Assembly: GCF_043641665.1 (NCBI RefSeq)
Contig: NC_092182.1
Coordinates: 17,907,241 to 17,971,240, forward strand
Reading direction: 5' to 3'
Length of the DNA stretch: 64,000 nucleotides
Source: Enoplosus armatus
Lineage: Eukaryota > Chordata > Actinopteri > Centrarchiformes > Enoplosidae
Shown: piece by piece, positions 10,924 through 24,775 of the stretch
Layout: every line of letters starts with the position of its first letter
Numbering within the stretch: position 1 is the first letter of the stretch
Notes under the pieces: model-generated
Told to the model about the DNA's origin: nothing
The model's database searches: none
What the model saw: the letters and a program-made list of their open reading frames with translations, nothing else
Translations under genes and position numbers: made by a program

Positions 10924-12599
10924 CACATTCAAACTATGTCACTTAAATGCCCACACAGACTGGTAACAAATGACAAACATGAACGATAGGATTGAATGGG
11001 TTGGGACAGGACAGACAGAGTATATTAAGTGTATATTGTGTAAGTATGTGTACATAGAGGTCTGTTCTGTAAGAGTTTAAATGTGGCATAATAGATGAAT
11101 TGTGATGATAATAATATAATATTGTGTAAATAATAATAATAGAAATAGAAACTAGAAATCGTTTTATTACAGGTCTAGAATAGACCATTTTCATCTACTT
11201 TGGCTCATAAATGTGCAATAACTCATCCTGGGCTCATGACCTGGAAAGCAGCTGAATAGTCACATTACTTCCACATCAAGGTATTCTCACATTCAGCATA
11301 ATTACTGACTTTGTCATGTACACTAGAAAGGCCCTAAGTTATTCAGCAACTAAGTGTTATTTTCTGTTTTTCCGGCAAGACCCCAATAACTCCTCTTGGA
11401 ATTCAGTAACAGGTTCAGTAAAGTCTGAATTGAGGAGTGCAGAGTAGAGTACTGTAGAGCTTTGAGAGAGTAATTTTCTTAATGAGAGTCACTAAAGTCA
11501 ACCACAGCGAGTGCAGCAGTAAGCAAAGCGATGATTGATGTTAAGTGGACTCGAAGAAATAATGTGTTTATCATTTCCCTACTGGCAGAAGCTCAGAGAG
11601 CGGTAGACATGTTAACAAGGCTGTCTGGGAAAGCAGACAGGAGGATGTGGATGTGGGAGGGGGGGTGGGTGATGAGGCTTGGTGGACAGGGGGGGTACAA
11701 AGTTTATAAATCTCTTACCCTCAGTGAACCAAGTAAAAATGTGGATTCTTACCTGGCTTATTATGAAACTTATAATTGGTGAGACCAGGAACTTTTCAGA
11801 TGCACATGCTGTACCTGGGGCTGAGGCAGCATCTGAAACAGGGTTATGGTCACAAATACAAAGAGTAATACATGAGAGTAAGAATGAAGCTGTGGAATAT
11901 GAAGTGGATAATGAAACTGAGACAAGAGCTACTGCAAGACTGTGCTGAATGGACCATCTGGTTGATCTAAGTTGCTGGGGGGGAGCTTCCAAAGCTCAAT
12001 ACATCTGATGTATTATCGAATCAACTTACATCTCTATCTATATCAGAAATTATAGTTGAGTCATACGGGAAGGGTCTATAGAAGAGTCATAATCAAGATG
12101 CAACCAAGTGACTGACTACTGACTATGTACTGTATGACTAAAGACATAATCTATTAACCATCTGGAGAAATCTTTATCTGTCTGGCTGGATATTCCACCC
12201 AAAGATGTCACAAATAGGGAGAGAACTAACTAGTGATAGAAACAAAGTAGATTTGTGTACATGCACGATTAACACTTGTGAAAGTGGTCAGATAAAATGG
12301 CCTTAGACACTGCAGGAGGAGGTAATGACAGAGGAAAGGTTTGAGGAAGTGCTCCCAGCTCCAGCTGCAGCAGTACATCCATGGCTGCAGCCCAGATGTT
12401 GGAAGAGAGATGGCAAAACACATGGGCCCGTCTAATAAATACAATATAGGCAAGTATAATAGAGGCTGCCGTGATATGAGTGTTGCCCTTCTGTAAACAT
12501 ATCAGCATAACTATTATTCAGTCTGTTTGAATGTATTTTCAAATATTTGACACACTTAAGATTAACTTCATTTCTTCTGGCTATAATCAACATTTTTAT

Positions 12600-13065
12600 A
12601 TTTTTACTCTGCAGTTCCCCTCAGCTGAGTGTTTGAGTGTCTTTCAGCTCATTATTATGATTTACTGTTTTGGTTCCCTCTCATCGCTCTCATAATTTCA
12701 TTTTTGAACAACTGTTTTCAGCAAAAAAAAGCTCTAAATATTGATTGTACACTACCTGCCAAGCACTAAACGGCAGACAGACAGAGTTAGTGACCGGTTG
12801 GTGAAAATAGTGGGGCATTGAGCAGTTCAAGAGCCAGATACATCCCTCAGGATTCGGTGGAGACCAAAACAGAGGGTAAATATTGGACTACTTGGAATAC
12901 TAGCTACCTTCATCAGGTGGCAATGCAGAAACACGACTCCAAATAATGCTGCTCCGTACCTACTGGATGTGTACATAAGCAGCTGTTTGCTAACAAGCTC
13001 ACCATAAGTCTGTGTTGTGTTCGCAGCTTGTTTATGCTGCCCCCAAGAGGCCAAAGAACAGTTAT
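12600..13065 (-). repeat. Interspersed repeat family A, copy 1 (minus orientation)
   Basis: The reverse complement begins GGCCTCTTGGGGGCAGC and continues with AACAAGCTGCGAACACAACA. Later it has GGTCTCCACC, GTCTGTCTGCC and TGAGAGCGATGAGAGGGAAC. The same ordered blocks recur at 20118-20560, 37074-37290 and 51425-51640, which defines a family. No ORF, and no inverted or direct terminal repeats could be fixed. Confidence 0.75.
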
Positions 13066-16000
13066 TGCAGGTTTACTGTAACAGCTGCAAAAGAGGACAC
13101 TGAAAGATAATCACATGCTCCTTCATATTTTGAGAGTATACAAAATTGATTCAACTATTGTGTCCACGTGTTTCACCCTTACATTCCACAATCATGATTA
13201 TATCTCATTATTTACTATTTACTAACTAGTAACTTTGAATGTTGTACCACTAGCAAAACATTAGCCTCAGATAGCTAGCTAGTTAACTAATTGCTAAACA
13301 GTTTGGTTAGCAGAAAACAAAACTGTGCTAAATCACGTTAACCATCAAAAAGTAGCTATAATGAAATGAGCACTTACAGATTATTGCTGGTCACAGATCT
13401 GACAAAATGGTGGATGTAACAATTTCAGTTTAACTTCAACTGCCATGGAACTGTTCCAGTAGAGGTTGCTATTAGCAACAGAATGTTCAGTGAAACCAAC
13501 TGCTGGTGACAGATTACAAGCTGTTGTCATGAATGTTACTATATACAATCTCTTTATACATCAATGTATAAAATATACAATATAAGACAATTTACATGGC
13601 CACCACCACCATAGTTTGATGGACGAACAAATGTTCTACCGAGCCTGTAACTATCTTTGACTTTTTTCTCTTCTAACTTATCAAAGGATGTGGCATTTTT
13701 CTTTTAAGAAAATTGGGGTAAATTTGGCCCCCGGCTATGACATCCTGCATGGCATGTAATTACGCATCTAAATGGTTAAACATAGGGAGTTAAAAGAGAC
13801 GGCATTCTTCCTTGGCACGTTGGGACATGGTACAGAGACAGAAAGGAAAACAGGACAGTGAGGATAATATGCAGCCCTGATGAAAAGAGTAACATATCAT
13901 TGGCAGGCAGCAACAGAATATAGCCTATGTTAAATCGGAACACTTTTACTGCTTAAAGGCAGCATGGGATGTATGTGATGAGTGAGGGTACATGCATTCA
14001 AGTTCAAATAAACATGACTGATGATTATCTCTTCAGAATCTGACTCACTTAGCCGCTTGGTATATAAATTACAAGGAAAACAGGTTTTTCACTTTTTTCT
14101 GTATGCTGGCTGGATTTCTGCTTCACTTGTGCTCCATCCCCAAGAGTACTGAAGTATGTGCTCTTTTCAGCTGGTAGGAGTTAAATGGTTTAGTCTCGTA
14201 CTACTTTGTTGACACACAATAGTGTTTTTTATTAGTGTACTAATTTAAGACATAGTGACTTTGAGAAACATTGTAATGCATCATGGAAAATATGGATAGT
14301 TAAGCATCAGTATCAGCCGATCAGAGCAATAGGAGTACTTGGATCCATGACTTAGGTAACAGTAGATATACAGTACTACAATTCATAATATACTCCATTA
14401 CACGTTAAAGTTGCACATTCAAAGAGCACAGAAGTATTGTTAGAAAAATGTATTAAAAGTAGAAGCACTTATTGTGCACAAGTGCTCCTTAATTTCCCAG
14501 TGCTCAAACAGCATTTTAATGGTGTAGGTGGCTGAAGTGGAACTAATTCTAACAACTCTGTAGACTTTTGAGCAGTTTAATCTATAGCAATCCTTTTGAG
14601 TGTCAGTCTTGTTACCTGGTATCACCTTATCCGATTTATAATGATCTGCACAGAATTACAATTCTTCACAACATATAATTTAAAATAGTTTAACTCTTAC
14701 TAACAACATACTATTCTTTACTATTGTTTCCTGTAGTGTCCGTCAGGAGGTATTTCCATGTTGAGTCAGCAGTTTTCTAACCTCAGGTTCATGTCAAACT
14801 GACAGCGGTATGCAGTAGTTTACTAATGCCAGAGAAGGTGGGATGACAGCGGGGTGAGAAGGATTCAAACTGAGAAAGAAAGGTAGGAGAGAGGTGAGCA
14901 AGAGAGCAACGGCCCTGCAGCTGAAAGAGGGATGCAAAAAGAGAGAGAGTGACCAAATGACCCAAATGACCCGAGGCTGGTTTCCTCAACCTCAGGAGGA
15001 GTGTAACTGCAGGACACCAGAACTGCCCTCCTACTTTGTTAGATAATTATACAGTGAACTGAGTGGAGGGACTCAATAAATGATGACAAGACACGTGGCA
15101 TATGTGCACGCAAGTACACACTCACACGGAGACACACACACACTGGACTCTAGTGGGTGTGCCAGTGATCAGCTCCAGTAAATGCATGGCAGAGTGACAT
15201 TCACAGACTTGTAAATCCAATAACCTGGCAAGACTTCACACAGACAGCTGAGAGAAAGAGAGACAGACAGAACCAGGCACACAGACAGAAAGACATTAGA
15301 AGTGGAAATGCAGGTCAGGGGACTGAAATGAAGGCAGGGGGAGTTGGTAGAGCCTTTTGAAGGATGGAGTTAGACAGTAATCCCCTCACCTGGCCGGAGG
15401 TTCAGCTACCAACTGTTTGTTTCAGATTCTATCTGGGAAAGTGACCTGTAAAGTCTGGCAAAACTCAGACAGAAAGAAAGTTATTTGAGACAATAATGGG
15501 AAAGATGTTCTTTTAAACAGCAAAAGATGGATATATCAGGACTTCAACAAAGCTGGTAGTTGGAGCTTATTCATAGCAGAAGCTGTGAAATGTGAGGAAT
15601 TGCTCAACGGTTCCCACTGTACAGATGGTAGAGCTATCAAGTCTTTGCAAGATTTTCCAAAATACAGCAAAACTGTCATGTGATAGCTACATTTGCTGGT
15701 CATGTGGGCCTTCTGTATGAAGAAGCATGATCAAGCACAACAAAACAAGACCACGTTTCATTAAAGAAAAGATTTCACTTGCCCCCCTAATAGACCCAAA
15801 CAAAGCTGACTTCTAAAAGAAAATGAAAGAGTAGCACACACGTGTCTAAGTCTGTATAAATCTCTGCACTGCTCTGAGTGAAAGCATTTCTCAAGGTTTG
15901 TTTTCCATTTCCCCTCATGACTTTTTTTTCTCCCGTAACCTGCTTTGCTCTGGCGTCTCTGAGAGCCTGTCAGGGCTCATTTAGCCAGGGTGTGTCCTTC

Positions 16001-19000
16001 ACCGCACATTGCACTTTTCAAAGACAAATGGGAGCTATATTAATAGGCCCGTTTTTTCGCACTCAGAACAGTCCCCACCTCTTTTTGTTTTCCACCTACT
16101 TTGTCTCAGTTTAGTGACCAAGATGATATTATGATTGCCCAAACACAAAAGTATGCAGTAACTCCAGCACAAAGTTAGGAAACAACAGCAACAGCTCAAA
16201 AAGGGCTAAAAATGTTTTATTAACAGCAAACAAAGTCCACTTTTGTAACTTCTAGTCAACATTTAAAGCCTTTGACCACACTGTTATTGTCAAGGGTCTT
16301 TGAGGCTGATGTATTTTCTTTTAACATATTAACAAGGTGACTTGTTAAAACTGTCAAAATTGTCAAACACTCAGCGAAAAGAATGCAAATTGCTCACAGA
16401 CGGCACGGCCCCACATCGGAAACAGGTCAGCTGTCTGCCAGCCGCTCAGCTGGTAGCACAGATTAAATAACCGGTGGTTTCATTTGCACTTTTTTTCTTT
16501 TTACTTTTACCACTGCAGTGACCACCGCTCTGACTCAGTGACGGTAGGAGTAGAAAAAGAAAGGCTTTGCGGCAGATACTTGGAGCAGAAAGTGCATGGG
16601 TCATAACTTATGATTTGTGCATGTGTGTTTAAAAGAGGATGTCCAGTGTTTGTGGGTTGTGGTTTCTCTGGCAAAGTCTTTCCGGGAGTGTTATCATCAG
16701 TAAAATATTATCATCTACACTGACCACAAACTTGCAGACTTTATATAAAAGCTTTTGATTTACACCATGCAACAAAAAAGACAGCTGTTGAAAAAAACTC
16801 TTTTTCCTGAAAGACTGTATGCTCCTTTAAAAGGATTAAGGACTCAGTCAACATCAGCTGATATCTGGCATGAAAGAAAATGATCAGAGTAGGAAGAGTT
16901 GACAACATGAAAATAAAGGGAGTGGGGGACGATTGGGCCAGGGGAGGGCGAGAAAGGAGAAAAGTGGAATGTAAAGAGCGAGAGGGTGGGAAGAGGAAAA
17001 AAAACGAGGTGACAGGGAGGAGGCAATAGTGAAAAAAGGAGGTGAAGAGAAATTCCTTCACTGATGTGGGGTTTCCTTCCTGACAAAAATCCTCTAAACA
17101 TGGAATGTAGCAAGTGACTGAGGGAGTCCTCTTAATGTATTGTGGCTCTGAGTGCCCTCTTATATGTTTTACGACACCTGGCATCGGTACATTTTGAAAA
17201 AAGCGAAATGTTCCATTCTGCCCCTGTCTTCCTGCCAGAATGTCTCGTCATGAGAAGAGTTAAGGTTATGCCAAAAGGAAATAGCTCTAGCAGTCATGCA
17301 TCCAAACCTACTCAAAGCTGCTGCAGCGATGCTTCCTTCTTAAAAAACAACAAACAAAAACAAAAAACAAACAAAAAGATGAAACTGGTTGAGCAGAAGA
17401 TGGTGTTGCCATATAGCAGTAAAATGGTCTTTAAAAGGATGGCAACAAAATGTCCTCTTGAGACTTCTTTTCTTCTTTAAGACTCCATCTATTCACAAAA
17501 CAAATATAGCGGCCCCAGGTATGGAACTACTGTATTATACCACAGACCTCCACATTCTCACTCTCTGTCAACACCTGTAGGTGGCGCACTCTTCCTGGCA
17601 GTAGCTATGGCTGAGCAGTGAAGCTCAGTGTGGAGACCTGTGGCTCTAGCCCACTGTCTGCTGTCTATGAGGCCATTGTATCAATGAGGTAAAGATAGCA
17701 TCTCTCAGTAGACATCACCTCCATAGACACAGAGTGCCCAGTGTTCACGTCCAATCGCCCATGAATGAGAGCTCAGCGGCTGGCTGAAAACTCTGCTCTG
17801 CCTCCCTCTGACAAGTCTCTTTCTTCTATTTCTGTTTTTTCTTCTCCCTCTCCCTCTCTTCCCTCCCCTCACCCCCTTCTCTCTCTCCCTGTTTTACTGT
17901 CTCTGTCCTAATTACACCAAACACTGACCTCAACACACTTTTAGCCTCATCATCTCTCGACTCCCCCTGTGATTTACTGTTGCTTCCTTGCCTGTAATGT
18001 GCCCACATAACCTATAGTTGAAAATAGCTACAGACTGTGAGACTGTAAATAATGTAAAATAATCTCACAAGAAAAGGTTAATCTAAGTATTTCTACTCAC
18101 ATAAAATGATACGATCAAAGATGAGCAGAGGGGCTAGTTTGTCCAGGTGGAAATACCTCCTTTAATCTGACACAATAATTACATCAAGTATTTGGTCTTC
18201 TGCCAGTGCGTTATGAAAACTTGACATTGGTATCCATCTGTTTCCATGGCAACTCACTTCCCTGACATTTGACAGGGCAGCTACTGAACTGAAGGTCAGG
18301 CCAGGTGTGTAATAACCCGTCACCACGTGAGGATGGCAGCTGATGAGGCTGCTGCTGCTGCAGGAGGGAGGTGACGACCGACAAGGTAATTGTGTCTGTC
18401 AGACTGGGAGATCTTCTTCTTCTCTGCCTTCTCAGGCCTCTGCGGTAACGCCCAGTGACACACATTAAGCAGCAGGCAGTCATCCAAATCAGCACTGCCC
18501 GATGCAATGTATAATTAGCTGAAAATGTAAGCTGTCGCATTTACATAAAATCTTGACATCTTGAGATCAGTGTATATTTTCTACAGAGCTTTGGTTCACT
18601 TTTCAGTCCTTTACTACTTATTATGAAGGAAAATATAACTCTGCTAGAGAATGCTAATTCACGTATGATTTACTCTGCTACCCATCAGTATTTCCTTCAA
18701 GTGAAAGTCTGGGTCTCAGGTAAGCCATGAATGTTTAAAAATCTTGGTGCTCATTGTGAAAGGACTGCACTGGTCACACTTTATTTGTATTACAGGACAG
18801 TTCTTCATTAATGAATATGAGCTCTCATTTAATAGGCTACATTTTCTAGCCCTGTCTCCTAGAAATTATGCAAATACAAATTTGCAAGAGCAAATATGTT
18901 CTGAAAGAAACACTGTACCGCCCAAACTCTGAGCAACATAATAAGGACATTTTCTAAATGTTCTAATTTCTCATTAGCGTATCTGCAAAGTTGCAAAATC

Positions 19001-19990
19001 TTCATAATGAACGTACCTGTAAAACATTGACTGATTTAATTTGTTTTCACATTATATCTGCTTGTAGTAACTACAGCAAAATTAATGTTTATATGATTCT
19101 GATTAGGCACTCAAAGCACTTGGTTAAGGTTGGAGAAAGATCTTGATTTAGCTTTTGAGTATTTAGCCAAAATCACAATCTTTCTCCATCCGTAACCAAA
19201 GTATTTTTGTTGCCTAAATCTACCCACATATGGGACTCAAGACAAGAGAGACACCCCCTTTCTAGTGTCAAAGTCCTGTGTTCTGTACAAAAAATACTTC
19301 CTTATGACTTTCTTGACTGGAAAAAATGTTGCCAGTGCAAAGCAATATAGCAGTATATAAATGTAATCTTTGGGAGACAAGGTTTAAACTTTCTGACTAC
19401 GTCTTTCAAGTGTATGCACATGTGTTGGGCTAACCTGTACGATTCTAACTTTTCCAATCCTAGAAATCCAGTCAGTGTTTTCCGTAAAAACACTAAAACC
19501 TGGACTGTTGCTCCTGCGTATTGTAATAGTCGGATAGTAGAATAACCTTCTGTCAGGGCAGGACCGTACAACTATGTTCTGTCATTCCTCAGGTAATTCC
19601 TGAGACCCAGCCCAGCTGCACTTTCCCCCTTCCATCCCCACCTCCACCAACTCAAATTACCACATTCCTTTCTCCCTAACCTGCTCTTTAGAGTCTAAAA
19701 GTGAAGGAGAAGGATGCCTGAGGAGACATCTTATATAGAAGGGCACTCACTCTGCACAGAGGAGAGAGACACAGCGAGTGTTTCAGAGGAGGTTCAATGG
19801 AGTTCAAAGCTGCAACCAACTATAAAGCACTGGCGCAGAGTTGGTTCAGGAGGTCACATCATTGTGCTATAGACAGAGCTCCGGAGCACATTCCTTATGT
19901 TAGGGAAACCTAATGAAAATGATGTCTTCTAAACTTCATCAGATGCTTTGTGTCAATATAATACAATCTGGTTAATATTATTATCCTGGA
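13066..19990. other. Intergenic, no gene or strong repeat seen
   Basis: The sequence is mostly AT-rich, with GA-rich (16910-17050) and CT-rich (17820-17900) patches and a CTCF-like CCTGTAGGTGGCG at 17574-17586. Open frames up to 147 codons occur (16741-17184, minus). They are low-complexity S/P/F-rich translations of CT-rich DNA without splice context. Confidence 0.6.
17574..17586 (+). promoter_or_regulatory. CTCF-like motif
   Basis: CCTGTAGGTGGCG matches the CTCF core CCASYAGRKGGC with one mismatch (T for A at position 3). It is the best match outside the repeat copies. Prediction only. Confidence 0.3.
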
Positions 19991-20117
19991 CTTTTTGTTG
20001 TTTAAAGGATCATTCTGGGGATTTTTACAGGTTGTGTCTTATTTTTGTAGTTTTGGCCAGTATCCCTGTTAGTACTTATGGCTTTGTACCCAGTAAGTTA
20101 AACCTGCATTGATTTTC

Positions 20118-20560
20118 TGGCCACTTGGGGGCAGTGTAACAAGCTGTAAACACAATTTCAAACATCCATATTATTGTTTTATAAGGTTGTTATAGCGAAT
20201 GTGATAGCAAACAGTGGGTTATTTACACATCCAGTAGTCATAGAAATACATCAGCATTGATTTGGAAGCGTGTTTGTGTCCACTTCACAAATATATTTTA
20301 AATATTCTCTCTCCTGGTAGCTTTGTTTTGGTTTCTATCAACTCCTGAGGGAAATATCTGTCTCTCCAGCTGCTAAATGATCCACTATGTTCACCAGCTA
20401 GTCGCCAGCTTTGTCTGTCTGTTATTTGGTGCTGGCCAGGTAGTGTACAGTGGGTTTAACAGAGTGTTTTCACTGAAAACAGCTGCCTGCTGCAGCTGAA
20501 AAACGACACTGATGAGAGCGGTGAGAGGGAACAGTAAAACTGCAGGTCGTAAAACAAAAA
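20118..20560 (+). repeat. Interspersed repeat family A, copy 2
   Basis: The copy starts at TGGCCACTTGGGGGCAG. It continues through AAGCTGTAAACACAA, CAACTCCTGAGGGAAATATC, CTAGTCGCCAGCTTTGTCTG and TGATGAGAGCGGTGAGAGGG. This is the fullest copy in the window and shares block order with the other three. The flank at about 20004-20117 may also belong to the element. Confidence 0.78.
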
Positions 20561-23109
20561 CAAGCAATGTTGAGTGATAATTCTCTGTGAGTTCGTCACC
20601 ACAAGCAACCCCTTGCACATTATATATAGTCATTTCCCTTGTAAATATAAAAATATAGATGGTAGATAAATAAATAGATGACTGATAGAAGATGGTGGTC
20701 AAAACTACGAAATCAAGATCCAAGTTGGAATAAACAGGAATTATCTGTTAATTGAAGCGATCCTCTACAGTAAAATAATATTACTGGATGATGTGTAGTG
20801 CTGCTGTATAGTAATATCCTGGACAAAGGAAATTAATGAAAGTGGTGAATATCTGTACCAGTATAAACAAAACATTTCTAGGTTAACTGCTCTCAGAAGT
20901 ATTTATTTCTACTTTTTAAATATACTGTATAGGGTATATGGGGGGAAAGTTCAAATGAATTATCTCATCATCTTTATAACCCCAGGATTTCACACACTGA
21001 CAGCGACTCTGAGATATATTGACCTAATTAGTTCCTCTGCGCTGGGCACTTTGATCTCACATCCAATTACAACACACGCACACTTTTTTTAAAATAAAAA
21101 CATCAACAGTCATGGCCTTCAAGTTTCTCCAGCGCTGTAGGCAGCACCCCAGGACAGACAAGGAAAGAGAGAAACATCTTCCCCTCAGGAAACAGGATGT
21201 TCCGATTCATACCAGCGCCCTCAGCAGACTCAGACCCCCAAACAAAATAACGTTTTTCCAAAACACAATATGGGGCAATCGGAAGCTCAGGGGCCACCCA
21301 AAGCTGATTCAATCTTTTGATCATCCCTTCATCTACGTCTTTATATTTTTTCAGAGCTGAGCAGAGCTGGATCCAAGTAAAACAAGCTTTCTGCAAACTC
21401 ATTCTTAAGATAAAGACAGGGATTGTGCTTTGATAACATTTTAAACATCCTGCAATCAGTCTGGTGATCAGACTTGGCCTGTACCTCATTTTTGCTCATC
21501 TCTATCTTTCTTTATATGCCCTCATAAGACAAGAAAAGTGGAATATATCTCCTATGATTACATCATCTGATATGGTACAGAATGTGTATTAAAGCTTGGT
21601 TTAATCTGCACTTCTGTTCAATATTTTTCATTAAAGCCATGAATCTAAAGCGATCTTCTATGGTTACATTTTTTGCATAATCATATTAGGTATTGGCATT
21701 TAGCATGTGATTAAGAGAGTTAATCAGAAAAGATTCATTACTGGCAGTAAGGGACAGAATGCCAATACTTTCTCTGGCACCGTCCATTGACCGTAGCCTC
21801 CCCCCAATATCTGAAAACAATATGTTTATGGCAATCATAACAACATGGTGAAATAACAGCCACTCTCTATTTTTTTGTTTCTGTGAATGTTTTTTATGGA
21901 CTTGAGCACCCCAATGTTTTTGTCCCACCTCACATTCCAGATAATATGACAAATGTGAATTACATCAGATGATACTTTATTTGTACAGCACCTTTCAATA
22001 ACTTAACATGAGAAATAAAATGCATGAAGAAAAGAGATTTGGAGCAGATCTCAAGTTTTCTGGGAGTTTATTATATGCACACATTATATTATAGTGTGTT
22101 ATAAACAATTCATGAAATGTTTATATACTGCTTACAAATGTTAAATAATAAATAGTGAGGAACTACTTGTTTGCTATTCATGAGTAGTGAGTTTCTGATT
22201 AGTTCCTAACTTGTTAATTGGTTGCTACTCTTATTGTTAGACATCAAATAAAGCATTTGAGATCATACAAACACTAGTTAAAGGTGGATGAAGTAAATCA
22301 GTTATTCGGTTATACCCAGCAGCAGTCTGAGCAGGCCCAGGATCAGGACAGGTCCCCCTGGCCTCCAAGGCCATATGATCCTTCTGCCCACGGAGGAATA
22401 AGATCGGGCCTTTCATTTCCTCCCTGCTCTGCACTCTGTGGTGCAGATGCCTGGTTCCTTTCGCCCGTGTGGAGATCTGAGTGTGGCTCACAGCAAGCAG
22501 ATCCTAATCCACGGCGGCGGGGACCTCTCCCTGTCTGTTGTCTTTGCTGATTTGGTTTTCAGCATCAGGGGGGAAACGTTTTCCATTACTGGGGAAAGAA
22601 CATGAATGGTAGCTTTGTTGGTTGGTCTTCATGTTGGTTTGGTCAGGTCTTTGAGTCCCCCTCACGACCACCACGACTGCATACCTCCAAAACTCAACTA
22701 CCCCTCTCTTCGTCTTCATTTGTTCTATCGATACATTAGATGTGTAAAGATTGATATCTATTTCTCTTTCTTTCTACCCATCTATCTCTTTTTTTGATCA
22801 CAGGAAGTAAGAAGTACATGGCAGGACTGCTGGTGGAGCTTTGAACCAGATGGGGCTGTCTGAGAGCATGAGTAAGACCCAAGAGCCGGCGCTCAACAAA
22901 GGATGCTCAGTGCTGCAGGCCTGACCAACTTTGATGAAGGAAAGAGTCTCTGTTTTCGTCTCCCATATTTCAACTTCAGCACATTCTTTACCAAGAAACT
23001 CCCATTTGATTTCACACAGCTCAAGCTGATATCTAATCACATTTCTACAGTATATATACAATCTCCCAAATGATCCCAAACCCCTCAGTAGACCAAACCT
23101 TTTCCACAG
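20561..23109. other. Intergenic, no gene recognised
   Basis: It is mostly AT-rich. A more GC-rich patch at 22310-22540 carries an 88-codon open frame rich in P, C and S without known motifs. Bases 21970-22010 (ACTTTATTTGTACAGCACC) look like a retroelement tail fragment. Confidence 0.5.
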
Positions 23110-23124
23110 ATATTAATTAAAATG

Positions 23125-23205
23125 TATGCCACTTTGTACAGACATTCATGTTTCCCAGAGGATGAATCCTAATGACTTTGGTGATCCCCCAATTTTTAAT
23201 AACAA
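23125..23205 (-). repeat. Interspersed repeat family D fragment (minus orientation)
   Basis: The reverse complement contains ATCACCAAAGTCATTAGGAT, then TCATCCTCTGGGA and ATGAATGTCTGTACAAA. This wording is characteristic of a dispersed fish repeat whose other end appears at 24530-24775 in plus orientation. Confidence 0.5.
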
Positions 23206-23220
23206 AACCTTCAAAAGTTG

Positions 23221-23458
23221 AAAAAGGAATAGTTCAACAGTCACTTCCCAGAGTTTTGTAATTTTTTTTTTTACTAATGAGCCAGGCTAGCTGTTTCTGC
23301 CGGTTTCCAGTCTTTATGCTAAACTAAGCTAACCTGCTGCTGGCTTTAGCTTCATATTTACCGTACAAACATAAGAGTGGTATCGAGCTTCTCACCTAAA
23401 CCTCGGCAAGAAAGCAAATTAACTTATTTCTCAAAATGTCATCTGTACAGATGATTAC
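23221..23458. mobile_element. Partial copy of the TTAA/long-TIR element (family B)
   Basis: AGGAATAGTT at 23226 and the later GAGCCAGGCTAGCTGTTTC, AAACTAAGCTAACCTGCTGC and GTACAAACATAAGAG match the termini of the complete copy at 42025-42611. The ends are degraded, and no TTAA duplication is left. Confidence 0.6.
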
Positions 23459-24529
23459 ATTCCTTAAAAAAATAAGTTGTTTTAAAAAAGAAAGAAAAGT
23501 TGGAGGACGAGGAGCCATTGCTCTGATGCAATAGGACAAAAAAAGAGAAACAGATGTCTAACAAATCATTCAACACCAGCTACACCTAAGTGGCTTTGTA
23601 ACGACATCAGCGGTCAGAGAGGTCACTAAGGCCGACCCGTTTGTAGGAGGGCCGCTGGTATCCAGGGATATTTCTTGAAGAAGCTCGACGGATGCAGAGA
23701 GAGGTTAGAGGGAGACAAACAGAGCCGAGGGTCAGTTTGTTTGGGATTCTTGAGAGGAGATAGCAGTTCACAAAGCCCTTCTAATGGGAACCAGCTGACC
23801 GCTAATAAAGCTATAGCCAGGCTGGGGCTATTTGCTTTTGTTGTGGCCCTTTAGAGGGGGGCTTCTGTTTATTGTGCTTTATTCTCCCAAGCCGCTCAAA
23901 AGGAGGCAAGAGACATTTATACAGGGCTGAGTTTACTTTGAGTCCACCGGACTTTATCGAGCTACTCTATGAGTTTTCCCAGAGAGGGAGATTTGCTGAT
24001 ACACCATAAAGTGAAAGCAGACAAATCCTCTTGATTTGCTGACCTTGTTCTACACTTTGAGTTTTGATTTTCTTTGAATGATGCCTTTCAAGGTGTACTT
24101 CTACAGCATATTGAATTTGTTAGTGCAGTAGCTTTTGCATAGCATTTGGTCAGTTGGTTATGAAGCCTCAAGAGCTTGATGACTAGGCTGACAGTATGCA
24201 GAATGCATTTAAATATAGAGTGTATACATAAACCTTACACTGTTTATTAGGCACACACAGCTAAGACTAATGCAGTCTAATACAACAGTTCTGCAATAAA
24301 TCCTACCTTCATGAAGGTTATAAAGTTTTTGTTGAAACGGTTTTAGAGAGGTGTACCTGATAAACTGGCAACTGAGTGAATTTTGCCAAGAATGTCATTG
24401 TAAGAATATGTAAACATCTACCATAAGTATATAGTATATAAAAAGATATGTTGACTTGAGCAGGAAAGCTCATTTAAACTATGAGGAAATGCCATCACCC
24501 TCTTTTGAAGTATCAACACTGTGTTTAGG

Positions 24530-24775
24530 CAAAGCTGTGCTTTGATCAGAATGCTAACCATTGCTAATTAGCGCTAAACACAAAGTACAGCACAGTTGAG
24601 GTGGATTGGCCTTAAACCTAAATGTTGGTGTCAAAATAAAACCCTGATGCTTCATGTCAATCCATCCAGTAGTTATTGAGATATTTCAGTCTGAACCAAA
24701 TGATGCATGGACCAACAGACTGACCGACACCATCCATAGAGCCATGCTGCTAGCATGGCTAATAAAAATAAATAC
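24530..24775 (+). repeat. Interspersed repeat family D, 3' part
   Basis: It contains GCTAATTAGCGCTAAACACA, then CAATCCATCCAGTAGTTATT, GAGATATTTCAGTCTGAACC and CCATAGAGCCATGCTGCTAG. I recognise this block order from dispersed fish repeats. The same family appears in opposite orientation at 23125-23205. Confidence 0.55.

Larger units (their letters stand above)
10152..12599. other. nckap1l upstream region, no gene seen
   Basis: It holds the nckap1l 5' leader (extent not determinable), an ETS site, a CTCF-like motif and the TG array, then unremarkable AT-rich sequence. The histidine-threonine ORF here is only the translated TG array. A longer open frame at 11612-11992 has no recognisable motif and no splice context. 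Confidence 0.6.

Noticed and set aside
10708..10932. Histidine-threonine repeat open frame
   Set aside because: It is the minus-strand translation of the (TG)41 array, with no splice or coding context.
16741..17184. 147-codon minus-strand open frame, the longest in the window
   Set aside because: It is S/F/P-rich from a GA/CT-skewed stretch, has no recognisable motif, and a second frame is also open over it.
22284..22550. 88-codon open frame in a GC-richer patch
   Set aside because: Overlapping open frames on the opposite strand and no motif; likely a GC effect.
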